The notes beneath the pieces are model-generated. The model was not told where the DNA came from and did no database searches. It worked only from the letters and a program-made list of their open reading frames with translations. Both the position numbers and the translations under genes were made by a program. Below are positions 30,821 to 39,313 of a DNA stretch of 49,040 nucleotides, one piece after another. The number at the start of each line of letters is the position of its first letter. Positions within the stretch are counted from its first letter, which is position 1. Source of the stretch: an uncultured Oscillospiraceae bacterium (GTDB lineage: Bacteria; Bacillota; Clostridia; Oscillospirales; Ruminococcaceae); NCBI GenBank assembly GCA_934464775.1, contig CAKSKG010000018.1, positions 1 to 49,040 on the forward strand, given 5' to 3'.

Positions 30821-31983
30821 TATATTTCCTTGTTAAGTACGGATCTTATTTTGTCGAAGAACTTCGCTCTCTTGTTGTATTTATCCTCGCTGACGGAGTT
30901 ATCGAACTCGATAAGCTTATCCTTCTGCTGCTTGTTGAGTCCCTTGGGGACTTCCACAACGATAGTTACGTACTGATCGCCGCGCTCGGTACGGTTCAGC
31001 TTCTTGACGCCCTTGCCTTTCAGACGGAATGTTGATCCCGACTGGGTGCCTTCGGGTATTTTGAGGTTTACCTTGCCGTCGATGCAGAGCACTTCTATAT
31101 CGTCGCCCAGTACAGCCTGTGCGAACTTTACGGGAACTTCCGTGCGGATATCGTAGCCGTCACGCTCGAAGAATGAATCGGGACGGACTGTTATCTCAAC
31201 ATGGAGATCGCCGTTGGGACCGCCGTTTATGCCGCTGTGGCCCTGACCTCTGACCTGTAATGTCTGACCGTCTGCAATACCTGCTGGAACATCAACCTGA
31301 ATGCTTGCGTTGACGGAAATTCTTCCTGCGCCGCCGCACTTAGAGCAGGGATTGGAGATAGTCTTGCCCTTGCCGCTGCATCTGGGACAGGGCTTTGAGG
31401 AGGAGATCATGCCGAAAGGCGTTCTCTGAGCCGTCTTGACCTGACCTGAACCGTGACAGTCGGGGCAGGTGTCAATAGATGATCCTGCCGCTGCGCCTGT
31501 TCCGTTACAGTCGGGGCACTTTTCCATACGCTTGATCCTGATATCCAGCTTCTTGCCCTTGCAGGCTTCCATGAAGCTGATAGAGGCACTTGTTTCAAGA
31601 TCCTGACCTCTTCTGGGTGCGTTGGGATTGGAGGTTCTGGAGGAACCGCCGAATCCGCCGCCGAAAAAGCTGGAGAAGATATCTCCGATATCGCCCATGT
31701 CGCCGAATCCGCTGAAACCGCCGCTGAATCCGCCTGCACCGCCGCCGTATGAGGGGTCTACGCCTGCATGGCCGAACTGGTCATAGCGGGACTTCTTGTC
31801 GGGGTCGGAAAGCACATCATATGCTTCGTTGACCTCCTTCATTTTCTCCTCACATTCCTTGTCGTCGGGGTGAAGGTCGGGGTGATATTTCTTGACGCAC
31901 GCTCTGTACGCCTTTTTTATTTCATCATCGGAAGCGCCCTTCTGAATGCCGAGCACTTCATAAAAATCTCTTTTATCTGCCAT
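30820..31983 (-). CDS. dnaJ: Chaperone protein DnaJ
   Basis: 387 aa, type I Hsp40 co-chaperone of DnaK. The J domain (residues 1-70) contains the HPD motif in KKYHPDLHP. It is followed by a Gly/Phe-rich region (GGAGGFSGGFSGFGD). Four CxxCxGxG-type zinc repeats run from CPDCNGTG to CSKCGGAG. The C-terminal substrate domain contains PEGTQSGSTFRLKGKG. Last gene of the hrcA-grpE-dnaK-dnaJ operon; two stable hairpins separate it from dnaK. Confidence 0.97.
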   Translation of the reverse strand: MADKRDFYEVLGIQKGASDDEIKKAYRACVKKYHPDLHPDDKECEEKMKEVNEAYDVLSDPDKKSRYDQFGHAGVDPSYGGGAGGFSGGFSGFGDMGDIGDIFSSFFGGGFGGSSRTSNPNAPRRGQDLETSASISFMEACKGKKLDIRIKRMEKCPDCNGTGAAAGSSIDTCPDCHGSGQVKTAQRTPFGMISSSKPCPRCSGKGKTISNPCSKCGGAGRISVNASIQVDVPAGIADGQTLQVRGQGHSGINGGPNGDLHVEITVRPDSFFERDGYDIRTEVPVKFAQAVLGDDIEVLCIDGKVNLKIPEGTQSGSTFRLKGKGVKKLNRTERGDQYVTIVVEVPKGLNKQQKDKLIEFDNSVSEDKYNKRAKFFDKIRSVLNKEI

Positions 31984-31997
31984 AAAATTCTCCCCTT

Positions 31998-32072
31998 CCG
32001 CCGCTCTCGGCGGCAGTTATGTCATTTCGTTATACGCAACAATCCCCTGCAGGCGCTGCCTGTGGGGGATTG
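31998..32072 (-). other. Two hairpins between dnaK and dnaJ
   Basis: CCGCCG at 31998-32003 pairs with CGGCGG at 32008-32013 around a 4-base loop. A 15-bp stem (32040-32054 with 32058-32072, mostly paired) lies upstream on the minus strand. Neither has a clear T run. They could cause partial termination, RNA processing or mRNA stabilisation in the heat-shock operon. Confidence 0.65.
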
Positions 32073-32108
32073 TGCCGCCTGCCGCAGCGGTTAGTACATC
32101 ATTTAAAA

Positions 32109-33959
32109 TTATTTAACGTCTGTGAAGTCAGCGTCTACGAAATCTCCGCCGTCCTTGCCGTCGCCGTTATCGGCAGCACCTGCTGCACCTGCGGCTGCTG
32201 CTGCGTCAGCGGGATTGCCCTGACCGCCTGCTGCCTGATATACCTTGGAGGAAAGCTCATAGAATGCATTCTGGAGAGCATCTGTCTTAGCCTTCATCTC
32301 GTCTGTATTGCCGCCCTCGATAGCCTTCTTGAGTTCGTCGATCTTTTCCTGGATAGGAGCCTTGTCGCTTTCGGAAACCTTATCGCCGAAGTCCTTCATA
32401 GCCTTCTCGCACTGGAATACCATGTTGTCGGCCTGATTCTTGATATCAACGGCTTCCTTGCGCTTCTTATCCTCTTCAGCATATCTTTCAGCCTCTTCAA
32501 CAGCCTTGTTGATATCGTCCTTGGACATATTGGAGGAGGACTGGATCGTGATGTTCTGCTCCTTGCCTGTGCCGAGGTCCTTAGCTGTTACATGAACGAT
32601 ACCGTTGGAGTCGATATCGAATGTAACTTCGATCTGAGGAATTCCTCTGGGAGCGGGAGCGATGCCGTCCAGTCTGAACAGACCCAGCTCCTTGTTATCC
32701 TTGGCGAATTCTCTTTCGCCCTGGAGAACTCTGATATCAACAGCTGTCTGGTTATCTGCATATGTGGAGAAGATCTGGGAGTGCTTTATAGGAATAGCCT
32801 TGTTTCTTTCGATCATCTTTGTGCAAACGCCGCCTGCTGTTTCGATACCGAGGGACAGAGGAGTTACATCACGGAGTACCATGCCTGTTACATCGCCTGT
32901 GAATACACCGCCCTGGAGAGCAGCACCGAGAGCTACGCACTCATCGGGGTTGATGCCCTTGAAGGGCTCGCAGCCCATGAAGCTCTTTACTGCTTCGGAA
33001 ACTGCGGGGATTCTTGAAGAACCGCCGACCATGAGCACCTTGCTGATGTCGGAGGGCTTCAGACCTGCATCGGAGAGAGCCTGCTTTACGGGACCCATTG
33101 TAGCCTGTACAAGGTCGGAAGTAAGCTCATTGAACTTAGCCTGTGTAAGTGTCATTTCAAGGTGCTTAGGACCTGTTGCGTCTGCTGTGATATAAGGCAG
33201 ATTGATCATAGAGGAAGCTGTGGAGGAAAGCTCGATCTTAGCCTTTTCAGCTGCTTCCTTGAGTCTCTGCATAGCCATTTTATCGTTCTTGAGGTCAATG
33301 CCCTCGACCTTCTTGAATTCTTCCAGCATCCAGTCGATGATTCTCTGGTCGAAGTCATCGCCGCCTAAGTGGTTGTTGCCGGCTGTTGCCTGTACTTCCT
33401 GAACGCCGTCACCCATTTCAATGATAGATACATCGAATGTACCGCCGCCGAGGTCGTAAACCATAACTGTCTGATCCTGTTCCTTATCAATACCGTAGGA
33501 AAGAGCAGCGGCAGTAGGCTCGTTGATGATTCTCTTAACTGTAAGGCCTGCGATCTGACCTGCATCCTTTGTTGCCTGACGCTGTGCGTCTGTGAAGTAT
33601 GCGGGAACTGTGATAACAGCCTCTGTTACCTTTTCGCCCAGATAAGCCTCTGCATCAGCCTTCAGCTTCTGGAGGATCATAGCGGAGATCTCCTGAGGAG
33701 TGTACTTCTTATCATCAATGGATACCTTGTAATCAGTACCCATATGTCTCTTGATTGAAGAGATAGTTCTGTCGGCATTTGTTACAGCCTGACGCTTAGC
33801 GACCTGACCTACAAGTCTTTCGCCTGTCTTTGTGAAGCCTACAACGGAGGGAGTTGTTCTTGCGCCTTCGGAGTTAGGGATAACAACGGCGCTGCCGCCT
33901 TCCATAACTGCTACGCAGGAGTTAGTTGTACCGAGGTCAATACCAATGATCTTTGACAT
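32109..33959 (-). CDS. dnaK: Chaperone protein DnaK (Hsp70)
   Basis: 616 aa ATP-dependent chaperone. The N-terminal ATPase carries IGIDLGTTNSCVAVMEGG, VYDLGGGTFDVSI and VGGSSRIPAV. The substrate-binding domain and lid follow (EVTFDIDSNGIVHVTAKD), and the C-terminus is Ala/Gly-rich and acidic (DGGDFVDADFTDVK). The start at 33959 begins MSKIIGID and has AAAGGATGA upstream; an ATG nine bases upstream is less likely. Third gene of the operon. Confidence 0.98.
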   Translation of the reverse strand: MSKIIGIDLGTTNSCVAVMEGGSAVVIPNSEGARTTPSVVGFTKTGERLVGQVAKRQAVTNADRTISSIKRHMGTDYKVSIDDKKYTPQEISAMILQKLKADAEAYLGEKVTEAVITVPAYFTDAQRQATKDAGQIAGLTVKRIINEPTAAALSYGIDKEQDQTVMVYDLGGGTFDVSIIEMGDGVQEVQATAGNNHLGGDDFDQRIIDWMLEEFKKVEGIDLKNDKMAMQRLKEAAEKAKIELSSTASSMINLPYITADATGPKHLEMTLTQAKFNELTSDLVQATMGPVKQALSDAGLKPSDISKVLMVGGSSRIPAVSEAVKSFMGCEPFKGINPDECVALGAALQGGVFTGDVTGMVLRDVTPLSLGIETAGGVCTKMIERNKAIPIKHSQIFSTYADNQTAVDIRVLQGEREFAKDNKELGLFRLDGIAPAPRGIPQIEVTFDIDSNGIVHVTAKDLGTGKEQNITIQSSSNMSKDDINKAVEEAERYAEEDKKRKEAVDIKNQADNMVFQCEKAMKDFGDKVSESDKAPIQEKIDELKKAIEGGNTDEMKAKTDALQNAFYELSSKVYQAAGGQGNPADAAAAAGAAGAADNGDGKDGGDFVDADFTDVK

Positions 33960-34017
33960 ATAAATCATCCTTTCAAGAAATATCGAATGTTAATTAAAAA
34001 ATATATTTAGAAAAGGT

Positions 34018-34623
34018 TTAAGGGTTGGCAACGACTACCATTGCACATCTTATTACCTTGTTTCCGAGCTTATAGCCCTTCCGGAAAACCTGGCATACTG
34101 TATTTTCGCCGAAGTTTTCATCTTCTACCTGATTGACTGCGTGATGAAAATTGGGGTCAAAAGGCTTGCCCTGAGCTTCTATCTCTTCAACGCCCATCTT
34201 TTTGAGGATATCGGTGAACTGACGGAAGATCATCTCAACGCCCTTTTTATAAGTTTCATCTGCGGTTTCGGCAGCAAGCGCACGTTCAAAATTGTCGATA
34301 ACGGAGAGAATTTCGGTCACAGCCTTTGCGGTAGCGTCATTTGCTGCGTCCTGCTTTTCTTTAAGTGAGCGTGTGCGGTAATTGTAATATTCCGCATCGA
34401 GTCTCTTGTATTTTTCCTCCTGATCGGCAAGCTGTGCTGTCAGCTGCTCTATTTTAAGAGTGAGCTCATCACCTTTCTGCTGCTCCGCCGTATCTGCGGC
34501 AGGCTCTGAATTTTCTGCGGCTGCTGCATCGGCAGCTTCATTATCGGCAGCTGTATTTTCAGCCGCTTCATTTTCCGCTGCGGTGTTTTCCGCCTTTTCT
34601 GCATTAATGTCTGTACTGCTCAT
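34018..34623 (-). CDS. grpE: Nucleotide exchange factor GrpE
   Basis: 201 aa; releases ADP from DnaK. The N-terminal ~60 residues are a Glu/Asn/Ala-rich low-complexity tail (ENTAAENEAAENTAADNEAA). A long coiled coil (LTLKIEQLTAQLADQEEKYKRLDAEYYNYRTRS) and the GrpE beta head (FDPNFHHAVNQVED, GYKLGNKVIRCAMVVVA) follow. The ATG at 34623 has GAAAGGAG 7 bases upstream. A longer in-frame start would overlap the end of hrcA and is rejected. Confidence 0.95.
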   Translation of the reverse strand: MSSTDINAEKAENTAAENEAAENTAADNEAADAAAAENSEPAADTAEQQKGDELTLKIEQLTAQLADQEEKYKRLDAEYYNYRTRSLKEKQDAANDATAKAVTEILSVIDNFERALAAETADETYKKGVEMIFRQFTDILKKMGVEEIEAQGKPFDPNFHHAVNQVEDENFGENTVCQVFRKGYKLGNKVIRCAMVVVANP

Positions 34624-34660
34624 TCTTTTTCTCCTTTCTGCAAACCGTCCGAAGCCCTTT

Positions 34661-35689
34661 TTACTCATTTTCTTCCTCATCATAATCCTCCGAAATAAGA
34701 TCGGTGATTCTTCCGGTCAGATATTCAATATATGGTATGACCTTGGCGTAGTCAAGTCTGAGCGGCCCGACGATGCCAAGTGAACCTGCTGTTTTGTTGC
34801 CCTTTTTTATGGGGGACATTATAACGCTTGAATTGTTTACGATAAAGTTTCCGTCCTCACCGAACATCACCTGCAAGCCGCTGAAGCTTCCGTCCAGCAT
34901 CTGTGACAGCTGATTTTTCTGTTCGATGAATCGGATTATCTCGTTTGCGCTGACATCTGTTCGGGTGAGAAGATTTTTCTCGCCGCTGAGGTGAACATCG
35001 CTTTCGCAGAAATCCTTTGCCATATCGCTGACGCCCTTTATAAGAGGGGAAAGGGTCATCATATAAGTTCCCATTGCTTCGGTGAGCTTGCGGAGCATTT
35101 CGTCCGAAAGATTTTCGACGGAAACGCCGCTGAGGTTTTCCGAAACATATTTTGAGAAGAACTCAAGCTGTTCGTCCGAAAGATCGAATTCAAGGCGGCA
35201 AACCTTGTTTTTGATAGCTCCCGATGAGGTTATCATCAGCAGAACGTACATACGCTTGCCTGTGGGGATTACCTCGACCTTTGTGATTATCGAGAACTGC
35301 GGAGCGGAATTTGATGCAACCGCCGCACAGTGGGTTATTTCAGCCAGTGCCTTTGAAGCGGATTCAATGAGAGCATCCTCGGTGGGGATCTCGACCTCAT
35401 CTATCGCCCTGTCCAGCAGAAGCTTTTCTTCTTCGCTGATAGCTTTCTGCGGCATAAGCTTTTCGATATAAAGTCTGTAACCGCTGTATGTGGGTATCCT
35501 TCCAGCCGATGTATGTGGCTGTTCAAGATAACCGAGCTGTTCCAGCATTGCCATATCATTGCGTATCGTTGCGGGGGAAACCTTTATATCGGGCATAGCC
35601 GCGATAGTTTTCGATCCGACAGGTTCACCGGTAACGATATACTCATTAATAACAGCAGCCAATATTTTCTGCTTTCTGTCATCCAGCAT
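34661..35689 (-). CDS. hrcA: Heat-inducible transcription repressor HrcA
   Basis: 342 aa; represses class I heat-shock genes by binding CIRCE. The N-terminal winged helix contains LDDRKQKILAAVINEYIVTGEPVGSKTIA and SPATIRNDMAMLEQLGYLEQPHTSAGR, the family signature. GAF-like middle and C-terminal parts follow. First gene of the dnaK operon, with a perfect CIRCE in its own leader, so it is autoregulated. Confidence 0.97.
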   Translation of the reverse strand: MLDDRKQKILAAVINEYIVTGEPVGSKTIAAMPDIKVSPATIRNDMAMLEQLGYLEQPHTSAGRIPTYSGYRLYIEKLMPQKAISEEEKLLLDRAIDEVEIPTEDALIESASKALAEITHCAAVASNSAPQFSIITKVEVIPTGKRMYVLLMITSSGAIKNKVCRLEFDLSDEQLEFFSKYVSENLSGVSVENLSDEMLRKLTEAMGTYMMTLSPLIKGVSDMAKDFCESDVHLSGEKNLLTRTDVSANEIIRFIEQKNQLSQMLDGSFSGLQVMFGEDGNFIVNNSSVIMSPIKKGNKTAGSLGIVGPLRLDYAKVIPYIEYLTGRITDLISEDYDEEENE

Positions 35690-35786
35690 TACTCGTACTT
35701 CCTCTCGGCAAATTATCGGAGCAGGAGCTTTTCATTATCCTGCTGTGCTTCATATTATTTATATAAGCACTCTCGTTATCTATCTG

Positions 35787-35813
35787 TTAGCACTCTTTCT
35801 CTCTGAGTGCTAA
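35787..35813 (-). promoter_or_regulatory. CIRCE operator
   Basis: TTAGCACTC (35787-35795), nine bases, GAGTGCTAA (35805-35813): a perfect CIRCE inverted repeat, just downstream of the hrcA -10 box. An extra AGCACTC half-site lies at 35766-35772 on the plus strand. Confidence 0.97.
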
Positions 35814-35817
35814 TTAT

Positions 35818-35845
35818 ATTATACTCCCCAATTTATCTTTGTCAA
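35818..35845 (-). promoter_or_regulatory. Promoter of the hrcA-grpE-dnaK-dnaJ operon
   Basis: Minus strand TTGACA (35845-35840), 16-bp spacer, TATAAT (35823-35818). The CIRCE element covers the expected start site. Confidence 0.92.
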
Positions 35846-35963
35846 GGGGTTTTTGAAAAAAAGTCGAATTTTTATCCAATTATCACAATTATCACAGCAT
35901 CGGCACATTCAATTTATACAGATTTAAGTGAGCGCATATTGCATAGTATATCCGCAGAAAGCA

Positions 35964-36008
35964 TAAAAAACCGCCGTATCACACGCTTTTCGGCGTGATA
36001 CGGCGGTT
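35964..36008 (-). terminator. Terminator of the pseudokinase gene
   Basis: CCGCCGTATCAC pairs with GTGATACGGCGG; on the minus strand a run of T follows. Confidence 0.9.
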
Positions 36009-36023
36009 TCGGCATTTAATAAA

Positions 36024-37748
36024 TTACTTCTTTATATCATACTTTATCTCGCAGTTGGGCATTTCCGAATAAAGCATCTTGATCTGGCGCTGTGTAACGT
36101 CTGTTCCTCTGAGATCGAGGTATTTCAGATGATCGAGATAGATTACCGGGCGGACGTCCGTAACAGCTGTATCGGAAAGATCAAGCTTTCTTATGCCTCT
36201 GAGGTATTCCAGAACGGAAACATCGGAAAGCTCACGGTTTCCTCCGAGATAAAGCTCACGCAGCATCGAAAGATTTACAAGGGCGGAGATGTCCGTGATG
36301 TAATTCTTCTTTGCGGAAAGTGCAACAAGCTTTCTTGTTCTGTTGACAAATTCTATATCGGCGATCTTGTTGTCATCAATATAAAGATATTCCAGATTTT
36401 CCATAAGCTCAATTGGAGCTGTATCATCATCGGTAAGACCCGTGCAGCTGAGATCAAGCTTATCAAGCTTTGCGGAATATCTTGTTCCGTTGATCTCAAT
36501 GTTATCTTTGTCGCGGCGTCTTACGATAACCTGTGAATATCCGCCGGAGGGATTTGCTGCTGCGGGCTCGGGCTTAACAGGCTTCGCAGTTTTTTCAGGC
36601 TCTGCCGCAGGTGCGGGTTCTTCCGACTTGACAGGCTCAACAGTCTCAGGCTCGGGCTTTGCTTCTTCCTTTTCGGGAGCGGAAGCAGGCTTTTCCTCGG
36701 CAGTGGGAGCAGGCTCTTCGGGCTGAACGGGCTCTTCCGCATATACGACCTCTTCGTCCTCGCTGTACATTGCATTGTAAAGCGCACGGATAGCCTTGAA
36801 GCGGTCACGCTCATATACGCTTAACCCTTGGAAAAGTGCGTCCTGCTTTGTTTCGGAAACGGTTACTCCGTGATCGGAAAGCGAATCGAGAGCATCGTTC
36901 ACTGTGCGGTCGGGAGCATCGGGAGGAGTTACTCCCGTCAGTGCATTATATATAGTAGCACATACGCTGTAAATATCTGTCCATGGACCAACTGCGCCCT
37001 TGAATGCGGTGTACTGCTCCAGAGGAGTATATCCGCCCTTTGGCAGAACGTTGAATTCGGGATATTCTTCGGCGGTTTTGGTAAGTCCGAAGCCCACCAG
37101 CGTTGCCTTTGCCATATCGGGTGAAACGATGATATTGAAAGGCGAGATGTTTCCGTGTATGATATCGTTCTTGTGGAGTGAGATAAGCGAATTGATGATA
37201 GGCTTCATCAGAGAAAATACCTTTTTGCTGTCGGGCTTTTCGGTTTTGAGAAGCTTTTTAAGGGTTGTTCCATCGGCATAATCGGTCAGCACATAGCAGG
37301 TTCCCTTTGCTTCGATAACATTTGTCACACGCATGATGCCTTCAAGTCCGCCGACCTCGTCAGCCTCCAGCTCACGTATCTTCTTTGCGTAGGAGATAAA
37401 TTCGGAAAGACCCTTGTTGAATATTTCTTCCTTGCCCTTTGTGATGTTGAGGGTGTTTTCCTCAAATTCGTTGTTCACTCTTGTGGCGCAGGAGAAAGGA
37501 CAGTATTCCTTGATTATCTTCTTTTTCTTTTCGGCAAGATCCATGCCTATGTAGGTCACGGAGAAAGGATTCTCGCTGATAACGCAGCCTGCCATGAAAC
37601 GCTCATTGATGATCGTTCCGGGCTTGAGATAGCGTGCGGCGGAGGGAGCCTCCGCAGGATTGTATCCGCAGACCTTACATACTGCTTCCGATGATTTTAC
37701 AGGTGCCATACATGAATAGCAATACTGCTGTTTTCCGAAGATCGACAT
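36024..37748 (-). CDS. Zinc-ribbon / pseudokinase / leucine-rich repeat protein
   Basis: 574 aa in three parts. A zinc ribbon has Cys10, Cys13, Cys24 and Cys27. A protein-kinase-like domain (about 40-345) follows. A Pro/Glu-rich linker (about 355-435) leads to leucine-rich repeats (about 445-565, units such as LMENLEYLYIDDNKIADI and LRGIRKLDLSDTAVTDV). The kinase core lacks key residues: HRD is HGN at 198-200, and DFG is GFG at 219-221. A Lys-rich stretch replaces a clear VAIK. It is therefore probably a pseudokinase scaffold (inference). No transmembrane segment was seen. The ATG at 37748 has AAGGAG upstream. Confidence 0.87.
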   Translation of the reverse strand: MSIFGKQQYCYSCMAPVKSSEAVCKVCGYNPAEAPSAARYLKPGTIINERFMAGCVISENPFSVTYIGMDLAEKKKKIIKEYCPFSCATRVNNEFEENTLNITKGKEEIFNKGLSEFISYAKKIRELEADEVGGLEGIMRVTNVIEAKGTCYVLTDYADGTTLKKLLKTEKPDSKKVFSLMKPIINSLISLHKNDIIHGNISPFNIIVSPDMAKATLVGFGLTKTAEEYPEFNVLPKGGYTPLEQYTAFKGAVGPWTDIYSVCATIYNALTGVTPPDAPDRTVNDALDSLSDHGVTVSETKQDALFQGLSVYERDRFKAIRALYNAMYSEDEEVVYAEEPVQPEEPAPTAEEKPASAPEKEEAKPEPETVEPVKSEEPAPAAEPEKTAKPVKPEPAAANPSGGYSQVIVRRRDKDNIEINGTRYSAKLDKLDLSCTGLTDDDTAPIELMENLEYLYIDDNKIADIEFVNRTRKLVALSAKKNYITDISALVNLSMLRELYLGGNRELSDVSVLEYLRGIRKLDLSDTAVTDVRPVIYLDHLKYLDLRGTDVTQRQIKMLYSEMPNCEIKYDIKK

Positions 37749-37796
37749 ATAAAAACTCCTTTCGCAGACTTTTCCCGCAGTCTGCATTCAAATATT

Positions 37797-38342
37797 TCAG
37801 AGGACAAGCTCTTTCAGTATTTCACCGCTCATATCCCTTACGGTGAAAACGCCGTCCTCGTATATAACATAGCTCTTGACATTTCCGCCCTTTGGCAGTG
37901 TTACCGAGCCTGTATTTACATAGTATATCCTGCCGTGCTTTTCTGCGGCATAAAGATGTGTGTGACCCTGAACGGTCACATCGCCGTCTTTCAGCATAGG
38001 CATATCGTCCTTGTTATAGAGGTGTCCGTGAGTGCAGAAGAACAGCTTTCCGCTCTCGTTCCACAGAGCGGCATAATCCGCCATGACGGGGAAGGACAGC
38101 ATCATCTGGTCAACCTCGGCTTCACAGTTTCCCCTTACGCAGAGCAGCTCCGAAGCGGCTTCGTTCAGCTGCTTCGCAACGTCCTTGGGAGCATAGCCCT
38201 CGGGTATATCGTTTCTGGGGCCGTGATAGAGCAGGTCGCCCAGCAGTATCAGCTTTTGTGCGTTTTCCGAACGGTAGCGTGACAGCATTTTGTCACAGCA
38301 GGAAGCGCTTCCGTGAATATCGGAAGCAAACATCAGCTTCAT
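37797..38342 (-). CDS. YfcE-like metallophosphodiesterase
   Basis: 181 aa calcineurin-like phosphoesterase. Metal ligands are in order: FASDIHGS, LILLGDLLYHGPRN, CVRGNCEAEV (GNxD/E-like), THGHLY and VQGHTHLY. The family hydrolyses phosphodiesters in vitro; YfcE is the closest assignment. It lies upstream of the pseudokinase gene on the same strand, with a 48-base gap containing a GCAGACT/AGTCTGC hairpin but no T run, so the two may be co-transcribed. Confidence 0.9.
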   Translation of the reverse strand: MKLMFASDIHGSASCCDKMLSRYRSENAQKLILLGDLLYHGPRNDIPEGYAPKDVAKQLNEAASELLCVRGNCEAEVDQMMLSFPVMADYAALWNESGKLFFCTHGHLYNKDDMPMLKDGDVTVQGHTHLYAAEKHGRIYYVNTGSVTLPKGGNVKSYVIYEDGVFTVRDMSGEILKELVL

Positions 38343-38395
38343 ATCGGTATCATTCCTTTTTTCATATATACATTATATAATATCGGAGCAGGATA

Positions 38396-39076
38396 TCATT
38401 CCAAAGCCTTGTCGCCGATAAGCTTCTGGACATCTTTTAATGCTTCACGCTTTTCGCGCCAGTCGGGAATGACATTTCCCACCTCTGCCCAGAAAGCGGG
38501 GCTGTGATCCATATGCTTTATATGGCAAAGCTCGTGAACGACAACATAATCAATAACGTCCTCGGGAGCAAGGATAAGCTTCCATGAAAAATTCAGTGAG
38601 CCTTTTGAAGAGCAGCTGCCCCAGCGTGTGGACGCAGAATTTATTTTTACGGCAGTGGGCGAAACTCCCACTATCTCGGCATAGCGCTTCACCCTTTGGG
38701 GGATATCCGCCGCCGCTATCCTGCGGTACATCGTGATTATATACGGGCGCAGCTCCGCAAAGCTCTCATCGGGAAGATTGAATGAGAGCCAGTCGAAGCC
38801 GTAAGCTCTTTTTTCATGGGTCACGGGGTAATCTCTGCCGAAGAGCGTAAGTGTTTTTACATTTGAGCAGAGAGATTCACGCCGCTGAGTTTCGCGCATT
38901 TCATATTTTTCCAGCTGACAGGACACCCAGTCCCTTTTTTCGTTATAAAAGCGGTCGATTATCTCCAGCGGCGCGCTGTACGGAGCTTTTATAACGGGTA
39001 TCCCGTCCTTATCCACTGACAGGGATATTGATTTTCTGTTCATTCGCACAAGGCGGTAGTCGGTCATATCGTCCAC
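38396..39076 (-). CDS. YgjP-like metal-dependent hydrolase (DUF45/M48-like)
   Basis: 226 aa with the zinc-protease motif HELCHIKHMDHSPAFW near residue 185, giving two His ligands, the catalytic Glu and a third downstream His. ASTRWGSCSSKGSLNFSWKLILAPEDVIDYVVVHELCH is the conserved DUF45 core (given in overlapping parts). It is a soluble protein; the substrate is unknown. In many genomes it is called UTP pyrophosphatase or SprT-like. It ends 54 bases before the yfcE-like gene starts on the same strand. Confidence 0.87.
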   Translation of the reverse strand: MDDMTDYRLVRMNRKSISLSVDKDGIPVIKAPYSAPLEIIDRFYNEKRDWVSCQLEKYEMRETQRRESLCSNVKTLTLFGRDYPVTHEKRAYGFDWLSFNLPDESFAELRPYIITMYRRIAAADIPQRVKRYAEIVGVSPTAVKINSASTRWGSCSSKGSLNFSWKLILAPEDVIDYVVVHELCHIKHMDHSPAFWAEVGNVIPDWREKREALKDVQKLIGDKALE

Positions 39077-39313
39077 GCTTTCGGAAAGAAATTTTCTGCA
39101 TTTCCGCCGTTTTTGTCATAAAGCGGCAGCTATCCGATTTTTAGCTATTATAACACATTTATTTCCGATAGTAAAGCTGTTTTTTATCAAAATTTTAAAA
39201 TTTAGGCAATAATATGAGATTTAGGAGTTTTATTTATATAAAATATCAATAAATAGCGGCAATGCATATAACATTAAATATATGTGAAACGGTTTCTCAT
39301 ATATTATTTGAGC

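Noticed and set aside
32019..33017. 332-codon plus-strand ORF opposite dnaK
   Set aside because: Antisense shadow of the highly biased dnaK coding sequence.
39077..39313. Hidden gene in the A/T-rich gap
   Set aside because: Only short frames without ribosome sites were seen.
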